From Cristatella mucedo (lineage: Eukaryota; Bryozoa; Phylactolaemata; Cristatellidae), in assembly GCA_009760855.2 (NCBI GenBank), contig WPIO01000010.1:1384501-1448500 (forward strand): a DNA stretch of 64,000 nt, written 5' to 3'. The notes beneath the pieces were generated by a model. It searched no databases, had not been told where the DNA came from, and saw only the letters and a program-made list of their open reading frames with translations. A program made the translations under genes and the position numbers. This document shows, in pieces, positions 36,166 through 50,500 of the stretch (within the stretch, counting starts at the first letter, position 1; each line of letters opens with the position of its first letter).

Positions 36166-37960
36166 GCACGAAACTTTTTAAAAGGAAATTACGGCTCTAT
36201 TGCCATTTAAATACGTAAATAAGCTGGATTACCCGGGTTACTTGAGGCAATAGCACGAGAATGTGCTAGCGCCATTGCAAGAAATTGGTTGAGTAAAATT
36301 GTAATACTATTCTGTATAATTTGGAATCAAAACTGTATCGTTATGGCAGCTATTATGGAAATGGCACTTGTATTGAAGTTATTCTTAGGATCCCAAAAAT
36401 TCGACCTTTGCAAATTGAACCTTGAATGTACACGTTGACCTCTGAGCTGCCTGCCGATGTATATGGCTTCCTAGCACTGGATCAGCAGCGCCATTAAAGA
36501 AGGGCAATTGAGCGCGTCATCGCCCTCACGTGGTTCCGCCCCCAGGCGACGTTCCGCCCGCCCAACATGCGCGCTCCCAGCCGGCGCGTGACGTATCTTG
36601 TCACGAAATTCACTTCCTGCGTGTGCGTCGGCCTGTGCGCACGCTATGAATTCTCTTTCTCCCTTATCCACCACGTGCTACGGAGCATCGCACACGACGG
36701 CTGCTACAAGAGTATGTATGCTCGGCAGCGCTTATCGCCGGCGCCTGCCCATTAATACAGCCGTCGTCTTTACTACTGCAACACGCTCGTGCGGGAGGGG
36801 AGGGGCTTCATTTATCGTCGCGATGCTGCCGCCGCCAGTTCGAGGCCCCACAGGCAGCCGTCATCCAATTCCCCTACACGCATCATGAACATCCGCTGCA
36901 GGAACGAGGCTTTGAGCTAAAACTATTTTGACGTGCATTCGCAGATCTCAATCGTCGCCGTATTCTGTTTCAAGATTGAAATCTTGAACCTTGCTCGAAA
37001 CATTATGTCGGAAATCAAACAAGCATCCAACTAGGTACTCTCGAGGAAAGGTTGTTGAACAGGCATTCTGACTGGCTTCCTCAAAATCTATTTGCCGGAT
37101 TTAGAGAGTTTGCGTTAATAATGTACCCAGGCTGGGTTTGGTTGGCTGGGACCGGACGGCTATAGTGAGGGTTAGGGTCACCGGCTAGGCCGGGGTCAGA
37201 CCTAAGAATTGCCGGATGTGTGGTGACGAGAGGTCACCGGGGCTCTTGGGTACGGGAAGTTGGCCAAGTAAGTCATGGTGTTGGAGGCTCCCGGTCTCGC
37301 CGAGTTATGCACCTGGATTCGTGCAGGCGTGCTCCGGCGATGCTGCCACGCGCGCAAGGGAACGAGTACCCAAGGCCCGAGCGGAGCTGGATAGCTCGCT
37401 CGTTGTTGACTTGTTTATACCGCGTTCCCCGTGTAGCATGTTCGTGACCCTCCCCCCGTGTGCTGGCGTCTTTCGGTGGAAGCTTACGACTGTGGTAGTT
37501 GTCGACTCGGACTAGCCAGCAGTTACTCAGCCAGCCGGGTTTTGGACGGCGTACGCTCGTACTGTTGGACTCGGAGTCGGTACAACGACAGGACTGCGGA
37601 AGCCGACTGACCCCAACTAACACGTTTGTTCGCGCTTGCTGCGTCATCTTGCGCTCCCATAGTGTATAATGCATAGGAACCTCCCTGTGGACTTGTTTAG
37701 TTCCCCTGTTGTTGTTGGCGCATGCGTTATTATAAAGAGGTTTACCCTTACGACCGCTCGTCTTACCCTAGCTCGGCGGCATGGCGAGCGGCAGCGTGGC
37801 CGGAGTATGGCGGGGTTGGGCGGGAAACAGCCTCTGACCCCTGGAACCCGGTTACAATAATGCACAATGCAACTGGACCTACTAATATTACTTACACACT
37901 AGCCGTGCAATGCAATGCTTGCTTCTGTTTGGTATAATAATAATTGATTCGGAAGGCAAC
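36166..37960. other. Intergenic, GC-rich in 36.5-37.8 kb, no recognised gene
   Basis: One satellite-like monomer at about 36290-36420 (TGTATAATTTGGAATCAAAA) lies at the left. The GC-rich remainder has short frames only, none with recognisable domains. Confidence 0.4.
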
Positions 37961-37964
37961 AATA

Positions 37965-38680
37965 CGAGTCAGCTAGCCTCCCTCCATATTTGAACTGCGA
38001 TACAGCTGTCGTCTCCACAATAGGCGTCGTGCAGCTGTGCTTGCAATTCCACTTTATCGAAAAAGGTGTTCGGTTTTACCAACTACGTTTTATAGCATGA
38101 CCCCTGGGCTTTCTCGTGTTGTGGCCACCAATGGCCCGGACCAGTAAACTCACCTACATATTTCAATGGAGATACAATAGTCATTTTCACACTAGGTATC
38201 GCAAAACTGTGGCTTTGATTCCAAAATACAGAATACGGCATTCCGTATTCGCCCTCAAAATTTTATGCGACTGTACATGGGGTTTTTTAGGCTGTGGCCT
38301 CAAATGGCCTCCGCGACAGCCCTCAGCCTCCTCCGTACGTATTCCAACTGCCAAAAAACAGCAGCCGCTTCTACAAATAGGCTTTAGAAACTGCTGCTGT
38401 GAGTCTACTTTACAGAGAATTGGGTTTCGGGTTTAACAGCAAAACTTCGAGTACTCGCCAATGCACGCTCTTATATTATGGCCTTCAATAATTCTGAAAA
38501 ACCTGCATTCCTAAATATTCAAGCTGCGATACAGCTTCCATGTCTACAGTTGGTGTTGAAAAATTGTGGTTTTAATTCCACATAATAGAAATAAGTGTTT
38601 CGAGTTTACCTGCCTTATTTTGTGGCATTGAGTGAGTCCGTTCTAATGCAACGGCCTCCAACGATCCTGCCATAAGAGGC
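37965..38680 (-). repeat. Satellite-like monomers, reverse orientation
   Basis: AACTGCGATACAGCTGTCGTCT near 37995 and AGCTGCGATACAGCTTCCATGT near 38521, with the GGTTTTAATTCCA-like segment, are reverse-oriented relatives of the monomers at 39545-40455. Confidence 0.5.
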
Positions 38681-39106
38681 CATTGCAATAGACCGCGTTT
38701 GCACAATCGTGTACAATTTGGTGAGCAAACTTTGAACTCTATTTTATGTTATAGCCAATCAAAACCGCAGTTTCACGACACCAATCGGTAGAATAGTAGC
38801 TCTATCGCCGTTCGCAAATGCTGTGCTGACCGGTTTATCGAAGGCTATTGCATAAAAGCGGGCATTGGCTGTGGCGTGAAAGTTGGTTGGTAAACCTGGA
38901 GCACTTATTTTCTATCATGCCAGATTAAAACACAAGCTAAGCGCCGCCTATTGCGTAAACGGCAGCTATATAGCAGTTCAATTATCTGTACCTGTACCTG
39001 TACATTTAATGCACGTACCTGTATCAGAGTCTGTATGTGTATCTGTGCCTTCACCTCCGTCAGTAATTCCGCAAAGTGTTTGCGGATGTTGCACTGGAGA
39101 GTTTTG

Positions 39107-39530
39107 TACAGCTCACTCAGAGCCTAAGCGGCTTACGGCACGCATTCGGTAGCCAACGAATTTATCTCACGCAAGAAAAGTGAAAGTCACAAGCAAGGCT
39201 GAGTCGGGAGAGCAGTCGTAGTCGTAAGTAAAATTAAAGTAGCTGCTCAGGACGGCTGGATAGGATGTGCCGTAGTCGGCCACGGGAAAGTAGCTGTCGT
39301 TATGTAAGAGTTGTGGGAATGAGCTCTATAATCCAGGATCTGCAGAGTAAAAGCGTCTGTCGCCAACGGTCTTTCATCAGAGAAATGGAACGGCCGGCAA
39401 ATGTATTTTCCGTACAAGACCCGAGGGCACGAATGGGCTGAAACTGGTGCAGCAGTTCAGTAAGAATATGTAGGGCCGCTGGCTGGCCCGGGCCAAAAGA
39501 GGTCAAGGCTTGACGACGCACAAGTGCAAT
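39107..39530 (-). mobile_element. Second LINE family, C-terminal fragment (copy 2)
   Basis: Homologous along its length and in the same strand to 13075-13540. The minus strand gives KTVGDRRFYSADPGL followed by SSFPQLL, with stops. It is decayed. Confidence 0.65.
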
Positions 39531-39544
39531 CGAATGAACTTTGG

Positions 39545-40455
39545 TTGGTTTACTTGGATTACGTTTCTCTAAAATTTGAAATCAAGTCTGCCTTTGTACA
39601 AAGCCTTTATTGGAAATGGCAGCTGTTTTGCTGTTCAACAATTAGGGCTACTATTTAGGCCTTTTTTTTGGAAATGGCAGCTTTATTTTGATTTGAATGT
39701 TTGGGGCTGCCATTTGGGCCGGGCCATAGAAGACCATGGCATGGGAACGCACAAATTCAATCGCATAATAGCTTGTGGGTAAACTCCGAACACTGTTTTT
39801 CATAATGTGCAATCAAAATTTGTTTGCGAAATGCTAATTGTGGAGATGCCAGCCTATCACGGTGCAATTGAATAGTGCTGCCGTCTATACCGGACCGCTG
39901 GAAGGCGTAACATGAAAACGTGAAAGCGGTGCAGCTGCATGAAATCCGATGGATGAACGTGAAACACTGATGCCTATCATTTTGAATCAGAACCTCAGTT
40001 ATGCAAAGCTATTTGTTGAAACAGCAGTTTTATTTCAATTCAAAAGCTTTTAGCTGCCGTTGGAGACCATAACATCAGAACGTGAAAGGGCAATCCCATG
40101 AAACTTGGCGATTTAAAAGCTGTATACTGTTCTCTATAATTTGGAATCAGAACCGCAGCTGCGCGAAGTTTTTTGGAAATGGCAGCTTTATCGCCGTTCG
40201 AATGTGTAAGTAGGTTGGCTGACCCGAGCCACTTGAAGTCATATCATATCATAATGACATGCTAAGTCATAGCACGAGAATACACAACCGCAACCGGATG
40301 AAATTTAGTGGGTAAACCCAAAACACTGTTCTGTATAATTTGGAATAAATATCGCAATGTTCTATTTTTTATTGTGGAAGTGGAAGCTGTATAGCAGTGT
40401 ATCAAATTTATTCGTAGGACCCGAATGTTGGTGCTCGAGTCATCAACAAGCAACC
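39545..40455 (+). repeat. Degenerate tandem array of ~150-230-bp monomers
   Basis: The motif resembling CTGTATAATTTGGAATCAGA recurs at about 39566, 39800, 39975, 40128 and 40326. In most units it is followed by GGAAATGGCAGCTTTAT-like and AACGTGAAAG-like segments. Copies are diverged, and spacing varies through indels. Confidence 0.68.
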
Positions 40456-40834
40456 TCGGAAGAGTCTTAGCGAGAGCTTACCTTTAAGGAATAGCACTCA
40501 ACGTGAGAATCAAATTATACCATTTCAAGATATATTTAAGCAGTGGCATATATATATATTTATTTATATATTTATATATGAATATACTATGTATTTATTT
40601 CCTCTAATAAAATATTCTAACAATGAATATTTATTTAAAACAGCATTCCTTAAAATTAATTTTGTGCGCATTTGTCACGGTGCTTTTGTCGATGCGACTT
40701 TGTCAACGCACTTTTGTCCTGCGACGCTTTTGTCAGGTCACTATTTGCATCTCTTTCCTCCTAGGTGCAAGCAGGGACCACCCACCGTACGCAGGCTCAC
40801 AGAGGCTCACTCTCACTCTCTTACCGCCATCCCC

Positions 40835-41091
<257 letters not shown>

Positions 41092-41168
41092 CTCAGGTCG
41101 CTGCTCAACCCTAATGCGGGGCTCCTACACCCACCCCGATAATTACTACGCAATGGTCAACTGCTGAA

Positions 41169-41174
41169 TTTATT
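41169..41174 (-). promoter_or_regulatory. Candidate polyadenylation signal of the giant gene
   Basis: On the minus strand AATAAA occurs about 405 bp downstream of the exon C stop, the first canonical hexamer there. It lies just before the long pyrimidine microsatellite at 40835-41091. Confidence 0.4.
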
Positions 41175-41579
41175 TGGAATAAACACCATGAATTTGCTCT
41201 TTAGTTTTCCTTAATTGGGTCTTGCGCACCTAGATAAAAATTTTGCAGGCCTTGAGCCCTAAATGAAAACCTTGGCATAGCCTCTGACCATAGGCATTGA
41301 CTGGTCGTACAATACCTACTCGATTCGCTTAGTAATTACAGCCAGAGTTATTAAGATTGTTGCCATATATTTTGACTAATTAAGATAGTCTGGTAGTCAA
41401 CAGAAAAGAGAATGACGCATAGAGCTAACGACACGGCAATAGCAGGAATCGTGACATAAAGTTCCCTTTGCCGACTTCGGCTATCGTAAATCCAGACTCG
41501 TCCATGTCATGCAAGACCAATAATGAGCCTCGCTTTGAAGCGTAAATAGGGCCGGCAACTTTGCCATTCTCGTGGTGCG
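41175..41579 (-). other. 3' flank or UTR of the giant gene
   Basis: AT-rich sequence without a supportable gene on either strand. It probably forms the 3' UTR of the giant gene if the hexamer at 41169-41174 is used. Confidence 0.4.
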
Positions 41580-44500
41580 TCATAGCTTAAGATTAACTTT
41601 ACCAATTGCATCGGCGGCAGGAATGTCGCAGTCCATTATTGATGAAAGATGCGCAGAGATCGAGACAGCCACAAGGTCTACTCCGCCGATGGCTGCGGTG
41701 GTCACTGCAACGGCGCCAGCGACCGCCAGAGCAACGTTACACCAGTTGGAGCAGCAGCAGGCAGCCGGGCAGGTAGAGGTCTCTTCCGTATGCTTGCTGC
41801 CGCGGCTGCTGCAGCAGCTGCTGCTGCGGCGGCGGCTTAACGATCTGGGAACAAGCCTGGGCGGTCGTTTTAGGAGGAACCGAACGGGCGCGCACTGACT
41901 GGTCAGCACCAGCGGTCTCGCAATGCAAACCTGTAGGAAAGGCGATCCAGCCTTCTCTGCTAAGGTCAGTGCAGAAGTCACCGTCATCAGTGCTGTTGAC
42001 GGTTGATCAAGCTGCTGAAGAGATGCCTGCGGTGAGATCGTGGCTCCTAGCGTTGTTTCAGTGGAGACCTTATGGTGATCGTTGTCTGTTGGCACCACTG
42101 CTGTCCGTTCTACTGGCGGTGTATCTTCGATACATACCATTACTGTCTCTGCTGTCGCCTCAACCACGTGAACCCTCGTAAAAATGGACGTCGCTGTGGG
42201 CTCCATCCGAATGATGCTGAGAGCCCTAGAAGGTGATCGAAGTCGGGTTGCAAGTGCCTTGCCTATGACAACGCCATTGGATGACCTTTGACTGGCTGTG
42301 ACAGTGGTTTCAGGCTCCAGATTGCTGCTGGCTACCTTTGAGTGGGTCTGCCTTCCTTGTGCTGCCACTTCAGACGTGCTCTTCTCCGGAGTAGAATAAG
42401 AGAGGTTCTGAACAATCGCATCAACCATGTTCTCCGAAGTTTGGAGAAGGTTCTCGAATCTTGTGCTGACTCTTTCGTTGCCAGTACCAATCCTCCTTGC
42501 TGTCAGAGCTGAAGTTACAGTTGCGTCTTTTCTCGCTGTAGCTTGATCCCTGTTGGTGCAGACGAGGGCTGGTAGAAGTGTGCTCGGTGTGTTGCTGCAC
42601 GGCTGGCGGCTGCGGGCTCCGACATTTGCTTGTTCGCCATCGACTCTGGGCGTTGCTCTTACCGCTACCCGAGCCGCTGCCTTAGTGGTTACCACTTGGT
42701 CTTTATTTGTCAGAAGAAGGTCGACCTCCTCAGCTAGAGCCTTGCCGTAAGGCACAATATTACCTTGGTGATCGCTTGTAATGGCACACATTCTATTCTG
42801 GATAGACCAGCTGTTTAACGACTCTACCAGACCACCAGTATTGAAATGCTTAGTGAGCAAAGCAGAATTGTTTTTACCAGTGACCACACCAGTCTCTCGA
42901 CCTATTATTCTGCGAGTTTTTACTTGGATGGTATTGTCGAGAGTAGCTTTCCGAGTATTCACTTCCGACAGTCGATTATGCATCGCTGATGTCGTCGTGC
43001 TCTCTGTTACCCCAAAGTCGTTGTTATGCCTCGACGGACTTGTGATTCCCACTGACGCACCGTAGTTGGAACAAGCTGGATGCCCACCATCTTTAGCTAA
43101 GCCGTCCGCTATGGTTCGCGTGGTCTTGCTCTCGGCTCTTGAATAACCAATGCGATGGACAGGCGTGAGTGGATCAACGGCAGCAGATAATTTCTTGAAT
43201 ATCACTGCTGGGCGTCCGCGTGCTGGGTTTCTAATGATCGTCTCAGCCATGCTTTCAGCAGTTTTTGGTGGACCTGCAATGGTGGCGGTCAGAGCATAAT
43301 GAATAGCTGTGCTGCCAATCGGTTCGATGGAACAGGAGGAAGGTGGAACCATTGCGGTCAAGCACGTTGTTAAAGTGGGACAAGCTTCCCATTTTGAAGA
43401 AGCAGTAGCTGCATCGCTGGCCCTGTGAGTCATCGCATCAACAGCTTTCGCTGTATGCTCAACTGAAGGCAGCTTTCTTACGGGGGCACTGACTGCCGCC
43501 ATGCATTGCTGTAGTTCAAGGTCAAATAGTACCAGAATCTTGGTGCCATTGAAACCTTTAGCAGGAGTATTAGTTGCAAGCACTGTGGATGAGTGACTTA
43601 CTGGGCCCCGGAGAACAATTCCACCAGGCTCGCTCACTGACGTATTCCCCGCGCTTTCTGTCCGTGCCAGATTTAAATCTTTTGCGAGCATAGTTTTGAA
43701 ACAATTGTCTGCTATTGCCAGCTTTGCTTCCGGATTGACTCTATTGTCAAAGTAAGGTGCCATGCCATCGAGCTCTTTAACTGCTTGCTGCGCACGGCCG
43801 TTTGTCGTGATCTGGCAGCCCATATCTTTTTCCGATGTAAAAGACGACTCTACGGGAAAGACTGCTTGCAAAGTATCGTTGTTTGCAGCTTGCTCATTAG
43901 TTCTAATTTGATGAGTGGAAAGAATAAATTTGTTACTTGCCGAATCATTTGTTTTAATGGCACTCGTATCCTCCTGTCTCTTGTTTTCAAATTCGTCTAA
44001 GGCAGCTATGTCATCTTTGCTATTAGTAGGTGGCATGTCGGAAAAAGTTATTATATTCAAGGTTTGTCTTTCTGAAGCATCCATTATACCGTCATGTATG
44101 GCAGTGAAAATACCTTGGCACAGCGTTGGATCGCCACTAACAAAAAATGGATCAGCCATAAGAAGACATTTGCTTACCATCCTAGCCAGAGCACTTTGTG
44201 CGGAAACATCTGCTACCAATGCAGTCGGTAATGTCTCCAGACAGTTCTCAGTCACTTCAGCAGTGCATAAGGTTTGCATGGCCGTGCTGTTTTCTACTTC
44301 AACTGTTGCTGCCTTAGGGTAGTTATTAATAACTGCTCTATCGGTACTCTTTAACTCTACGCCTTTATGGCCATTTAATGTGAAAACTGTCAGCATATCT
44401 GCATTATCTAGCGGTATAGGTTGGTTGCTCACGTCCGTGTTCTGAACTCCAATTGAGCTCACACTGTCTGCTGGTGATTGGTTATTGTCGTTCATCACTG

Positions 44501-47500
44501 TACTGGTACTGTACACGTGGGTTTCAGCTGCTCCCATATTCGGTAGGTTTGGAAAATGATTATTTCTGACATAAGATGTACTATCTGCAGCCTCGAGGTG
44601 CACATTACCTCTGACACAAATAGCACAGTCTGCTAGCTGCGAGGCAATAAATGGTGCTATCGTAGGTGCGGCAATCTGGCTATTATTCTTCGCGCCCGTT
44701 GGTGCAGTGCTCGCAGATAATTCTAGTGTGTGTTCTAAAGGTACTGATAAAGGGACTGCATCAGGAATGTGAGAGGCCTGCATGATTGGTAACGTTACAA
44801 GTCGATTCTTAGTTGCCATACACGCTTGTCTTTCTGTAGCAATCTGGTATGAATTGGTTATCTCGCCCGTTGCATTGTCAATCTTTAATAAGGCCGCAGT
44901 TGGTGATAGTTCGACAGCTACTGCAACAGGACCGTCATTTATCAGCTTTGGGTTTGTGACCGTTGATTGAAAACAATATTGGCCCTGAATTTGTGCAGAC
45001 AAAGACTGGACGCCTGAAGCCTTTACTGGAATACGCTTTGCATAGTCATTTTGGTTCAATATCACCACACAATTGGACTTATTTTCAGGTTCACAATTTT
45101 CCGGCCATAGCACTTGACGGTTACTTTGAGCAGCAAGGTCTGCTGTCACCGCTGCCTTTAGCTTAGGAATACATATGGTGGTGACTGCATCACTATTGCT
45201 TTCGACAAGAGCCTGGTTAAATTCTGTGTTAGAACCGAAAGCAGAGTGACGGGTTTGCCTAGCTATTGATGTTGCCCCTGCGGTTGAACGTTCTGCAGGC
45301 TTCTTGTTAATGTAGGTAGAGTCAATGCTCCGCTCAGTGTGCGTGTAAAGTTGGCCATTAATGGCGCCAGTTACCAAAGGAAAACCTGCATTAACATTAA
45401 CAAGAGGAGCTGACGTGCTGCTGTCGTCTGGTGTCTGACTAAATATCAAATTCAAAGTCTCTGCTGACGTACGATCAACCATTCGATCTGTAAGCGCAGG
45501 GTTATCTGGCTGCATATTGTTAAGGATCGTGTGAATGGTAAGGTCTTGTGCATGTGTAATTTCAAACTTCTGAAACCGATCATCAACCGTATCACCAGGC
45601 AATAAAGGCTGGTTTTCGACTCTTTGTTTGTTCACTGCCGTGTTATTTATAGTGCTATTGAGAGTCGCATTGCCATCCAGCATCGTTTGAATGACTGAGC
45701 TGACAGGTGAGGCTATTTTCAGTGCAATAATTCTATGGGAAAGACGGTTGCGGATTGCATTAGCACAGCTTTCTTTTGTCGCCTTGTTAGCCTCGATTCC
45801 CGCGTCCGAACATTCAATCATAGGTTTCTGCAATGCGGAAGGCCTCACTTGGAAATAGCTGAAGTTAGGTTGGATATCCATTATAGTTCCGCTATCATCT
45901 TTGCTAAGCCCTTTCCCGTGAACGGATGTACATGTTCGCAAAACATCTTCAATTGGCACGCCTGGTTCTGAGATGACCGGCGTCTGTTTGATTGTAGTTA
46001 ATTCAAATTCTGCGAGTGCCCAGCCAATTTTTTTCAGAACATCGAGGGTTCCCTGGATCGGAATATCAGTATTAATTGTCATTTGTAACGATCGAAGATC
46101 TTTTGACGTGACCTCAGTGGAACTTGCTTTCTCTGCAAAGCATTTTTCAATCCTTTCTGCAATTGCATTTTGCCTGGTTCTCAAGTCCTCTGGAGACGGT
46201 ATTTCACTTAGTACAGTCGCATGATGAGCCTTCATTTCTGTCTTGGGTATTTTCTCTGACTGAACAAATTCCGTGCCTTCGATAGGTTCGTTCAATGTCT
46301 GAACGTGAGCATAACTCTCAGTGCATGACTGGTCCGAATATTCCGAGTTCTTTAAAACTGTTTGCGTCCGGCTCTCTCGTAGTGCATGAATCATATCCTT
46401 TAGCATGTCAACGGCACTATGGACTGGGAAATCTGATGGAATCTTAAAAGGTAATGGTGGCGAATGAATCTCCGGGACTACAGCTGTAGCATTTATCTTT
46501 ATTACCGGGTTGATTTCCGGCTCTGTTCCAACGTCGCTGTGAATTTTTGAAAAATACGTATTTGCCATTTCTATATCGTTGGCTACTGTTTTTGATTGAT
46601 TATCGGCCGCCAAGGTAACGACTATTTCAGAATAAAAAGAGTCTCTGCCTTGAACGAACTCTTGTCCATTTGTACTAGCACAATCGACAGGTGTTGCCGG
46701 GATGCTGATGTCCAATTTTTGCACGGATACAGGTAGTGTGACTTCGGGCTCCTTGTTAATCTCTTTCATCATCACTGAGGCAGTATGCTCACAGATGTCG
46801 GTTTCAACTATTCTTGGCAAAGCAGGACGTTGATTATCTGCTACTACACCAGCAATACCCTGTGCGATTTTAAGATCTGCTTCAATCACGACACTGTCTT
46901 TTATTTTTTCGCTTGAAAGTTGTTCAGAGTATGTATCTATCAAAGACGAGAGCACTTTATTGTTCAGTAATGCACTAGGAGTTTTTTCAGACTGAGCTTG
47001 ACTAACTATGTCGATTGGCTCTAACTGCACATTTGAGTCGACAGTTTCAACTGTCAGTGGAAGTTGCAGGTAGCTATCGAAAACAGCGGTTTTTGGAATT
47101 TTCTTATCTATTTCGTCACCAAGTGTCTCATATACAAAATTCCGAGCTACTTTAGTCACGGTCCTCGATGATTGAGTTAGAGTCTGCTGGATGGAATTGC
47201 TGCCAGATGATGCTACTTTGAAATTAAATGCTCTGCCTGTGGCTGATTCTGGCATTCTCCCAGATTCCTCCCAGATATTCGGTGCACTCCTGGCTGCTTT
47301 TCTTACTTCGCTAATCGCAAGGCTGAGTTTATCATAGGCCTCTTTCTCGGTTTGGATTATAGCTGATGAATCGACTCTTGCTTTTAGTTTTGCTGATGAG
47401 CTGTTTGGAAATTCTGGTTGGCCAGTAACTGGTTTGGTCAATGAAAGGCTCATAGCTGCATCGGCGACTTTGCTGACTACTGGCGGTGAATGACTGTAAG

Positions 47501-50500
47501 CCGCCTTGGTGATTATTCTCTGAGCTGATTCAGCTGCATTCGCTGCAGCTTTGCTCTTTGTAGTAGCGTCTGTATCAAGCACATGGGAAGCAGGTCTAGT
47601 TAACGATGGACTAAGAGAGGTTCCTAAGAATGCAGCAGCGACCGACGAAGATTCTCTCGGCTCCTCATTCGTGCGTTCACTTAGCATCGGTGCATCCAGG
47701 CTAGCCACAGGTCCGACCGCTAGGCTGCTGGCTGCTGGTGGACTTCTAGTCGGTTCGATTGCTGATGCACGCAAAGCAGTTTCTGTGACAGGGATGATGG
47801 CCGACGGTGGCTGAAAAAAACCAGACGCTCCGGTGGCTTCGCATAAAGCTGACGTAGCCAGACTATTTTCAGGCTTCCGTGCTACTATGACGTCCGGTGG
47901 TGTCAGATTTGGACAGTGAATGGTAGCTAGTGGCTTAAGAGCATTTTCAATTGCTTTGCTCTTGGCCGATTTTGATTGATATGAAAAGGGTTTCAATGGT
48001 TCTCTGACAGCTGATTGAGAAAAGTTTGCTTCGAGTCTTGCAGCTGAGCTAGCAGTCAATGGCTGAAGAGTCGGAATCATTTTGAATGGTGATGCAAACT
48101 GTGAAATCTTTTTTACTTTTGTTGAATTCAATTCTGATTTGTCAGAACCTGGCTGGATGACTTTACTGTGGACTGACACAGTAAGGATAGCTTCAAGTTT
48201 TATCGCTTCGCTTTTTGTTGATTTTGGTGAAGTTGTAGATAATTTGATATGCAATTGACTTTTAACATCCTTTGTGACTTCACTCAAGGCTGACGACGCC
48301 ACTTGACATGTGATAGGCGTGTTGCTTTTGCTATTCTCAGATATAATGCGATTTCCTTCGGGCTTTGTAGCAGCATAGCAGCGCGGTGCTGGCAGACGTG
48401 GAAAAGGTTCTGATTCTGTCAGTCGGTTGGCAGCTTCGACTTCTTCCATGTTGACCGAAAATTGATGGTTTAGAAGTGTCTCGGTTGGTTTTCTAACAAT
48501 CGCAGCATTCGCACAAGTTTCCGGTTTCAGTCCTAGTAGGCTACACCTACGTTCGACCGCTGAAATAGTGATTGATTTTACTAGAGACAGACGTGGACTT
48601 CGTATTACTTCAGTAATTTTACCGAAAGCTAGTAGTGAGAGGCTTCGAGATATCGTTATGCCTTCCTTACCAGCCGATGGAGCAGTGCTTGCTTCAGTTG
48701 GTGAGACTTGTCTGCTGCTGACTAATCCTGGCACGCTGGATGGCAGAAGTTGAGCTGAAAATTGAATTGGAACCGCTTTCGTGCCTTCACTAATCGACCT
48801 TTGCAGAATTTCAGCCGTAGCTTCACTGATCGCTGATACAGCCGTGCGAGAATCTGGATTGACAATTATTTCGTCATTAGATTGTGAAAACGGAGAGACT
48901 GGTTTGATTGCTGATGTTCTCTGGTAAGCTTTTCTAACTTCGCTGGTAACCGATGATGATGGCTGGCTTGAAGTAAATTTGCCGATTTTACTGGTTGCTG
49001 GTGTAGCTAAACTGATCTTTGTTTCTGAAGCAGTTTCAATATGCCTTTGTGGCTGGCTATGAGCTTGTTTGAAAGCTGATAGCGTTCGACCAACTTTGGC
49101 TTCATCACTGTTGGCCGATTTCAGTTGACCTGGAGTTAGCATGATTGATGTTGCGACCGTTGATGGAGCTAAACTGGCATCCTGAACTATAGCTGTGACT
49201 TTATTTGCTTCCGGCACACTGGGAACAGGTATAGTAATTAATAAACTCTGAACTGACATAGTGATCTCTCTGGCGGCTGGTTGTGGTTGAAGCTGAACTT
49301 GCTGAGTTGCCTTGCTCACGACTGATGAAACCTTTCCCTTTCCAGCTTCAGTTTTTCCTCCTGTGCTGCGAGCTAGTGCTGGTGGAATGAGATCATATCC
49401 AGTAGCAGATTGAGTCCGAGAAAGTTTTGCGAATGAATTAATGGCAAGCTCTTTATCCCTTGGGGGTGCATTGCTTTCTTGGCCAATGACTGATGTAGTC
49501 AGGCAATCCATAGCTTTTATGGCGGTGCTGATTAAAGATGGTGCGTGTCGGTGCGCCGGAATACTTTCTAGAACACTTTGAGTACCGATTTGCAGTGCAC
49601 TCTTAGATAAATTTAGTGAAATTGTATCTCGAATAATTGTTGCACTCTCGACAAACTCAGCTTGGTTCGTGCAAGTTGTTAGTGCGGCCCTGGCGGACGT
49701 AACTGACAAAATTTTTTTTAGTAGTCCATGTTCCATTTTTTTGACTTTACTGAACACCTGTCCTGGCTGGATTATAGTAAATGCCGTTTCATTCTCAACG
49801 TACAATGGAGCTGGGCTTGCTTCAATTTCGGCTCCAGTACCGCTGAGTAATTTTGAAACTGTTGTTTTAAGACTTGAAGCTGGTAGAGTTGCATTTGCTT
49901 CTGTACCTAGACTGATTGACACTTGTTCAATTGTAGTCTTGCAGCCACTAGCCATCGTTGGAGTCTTGCTAGCTCTGGCATTACCTGTCGTTCCTATGGA
50001 TAGCTGTGTTAAGCTATGGACTAGAGGTGCTGCTATGTGACTCTGATAAGATTGCGTGACTTCACTGGTAGCCGATGAGGGCTTAATTGGAGTGAGTTTG
50101 CTGATTGTACTACCTGCTGACGCAGCAGGGTACATGTTCGTTTCAGCAGCCTCTTCGGAGTGCGGCTGTGACTGGTTTGGAGACTGTTCCGATTTTGATA
50201 AGATTGGACCAACTTTGGACAGGTACGCCGATTGAGGTAGTCGATTAGTCTGCATTATCAATGATGTGGGAGCTGATGCCACCGTACCTGCTTCTTGAAT
50301 TAAAGGAGTGCTTGTATTTGAGTTCGGTGAGCTCGAAACCGGTTTAATAATTGACAGACTTTGTGCAAATGTCATTATATCTCTGGGACCTTGTTGCTGT
50401 CGAGTGAGAACAGGGTTGTCGGTCTCATTAGCGACTGTTGACACCTTTCTTTTTATAGGCTTTGCTGCGGTGCTGCTGCCAAATATTGGATGAGTAAAGC

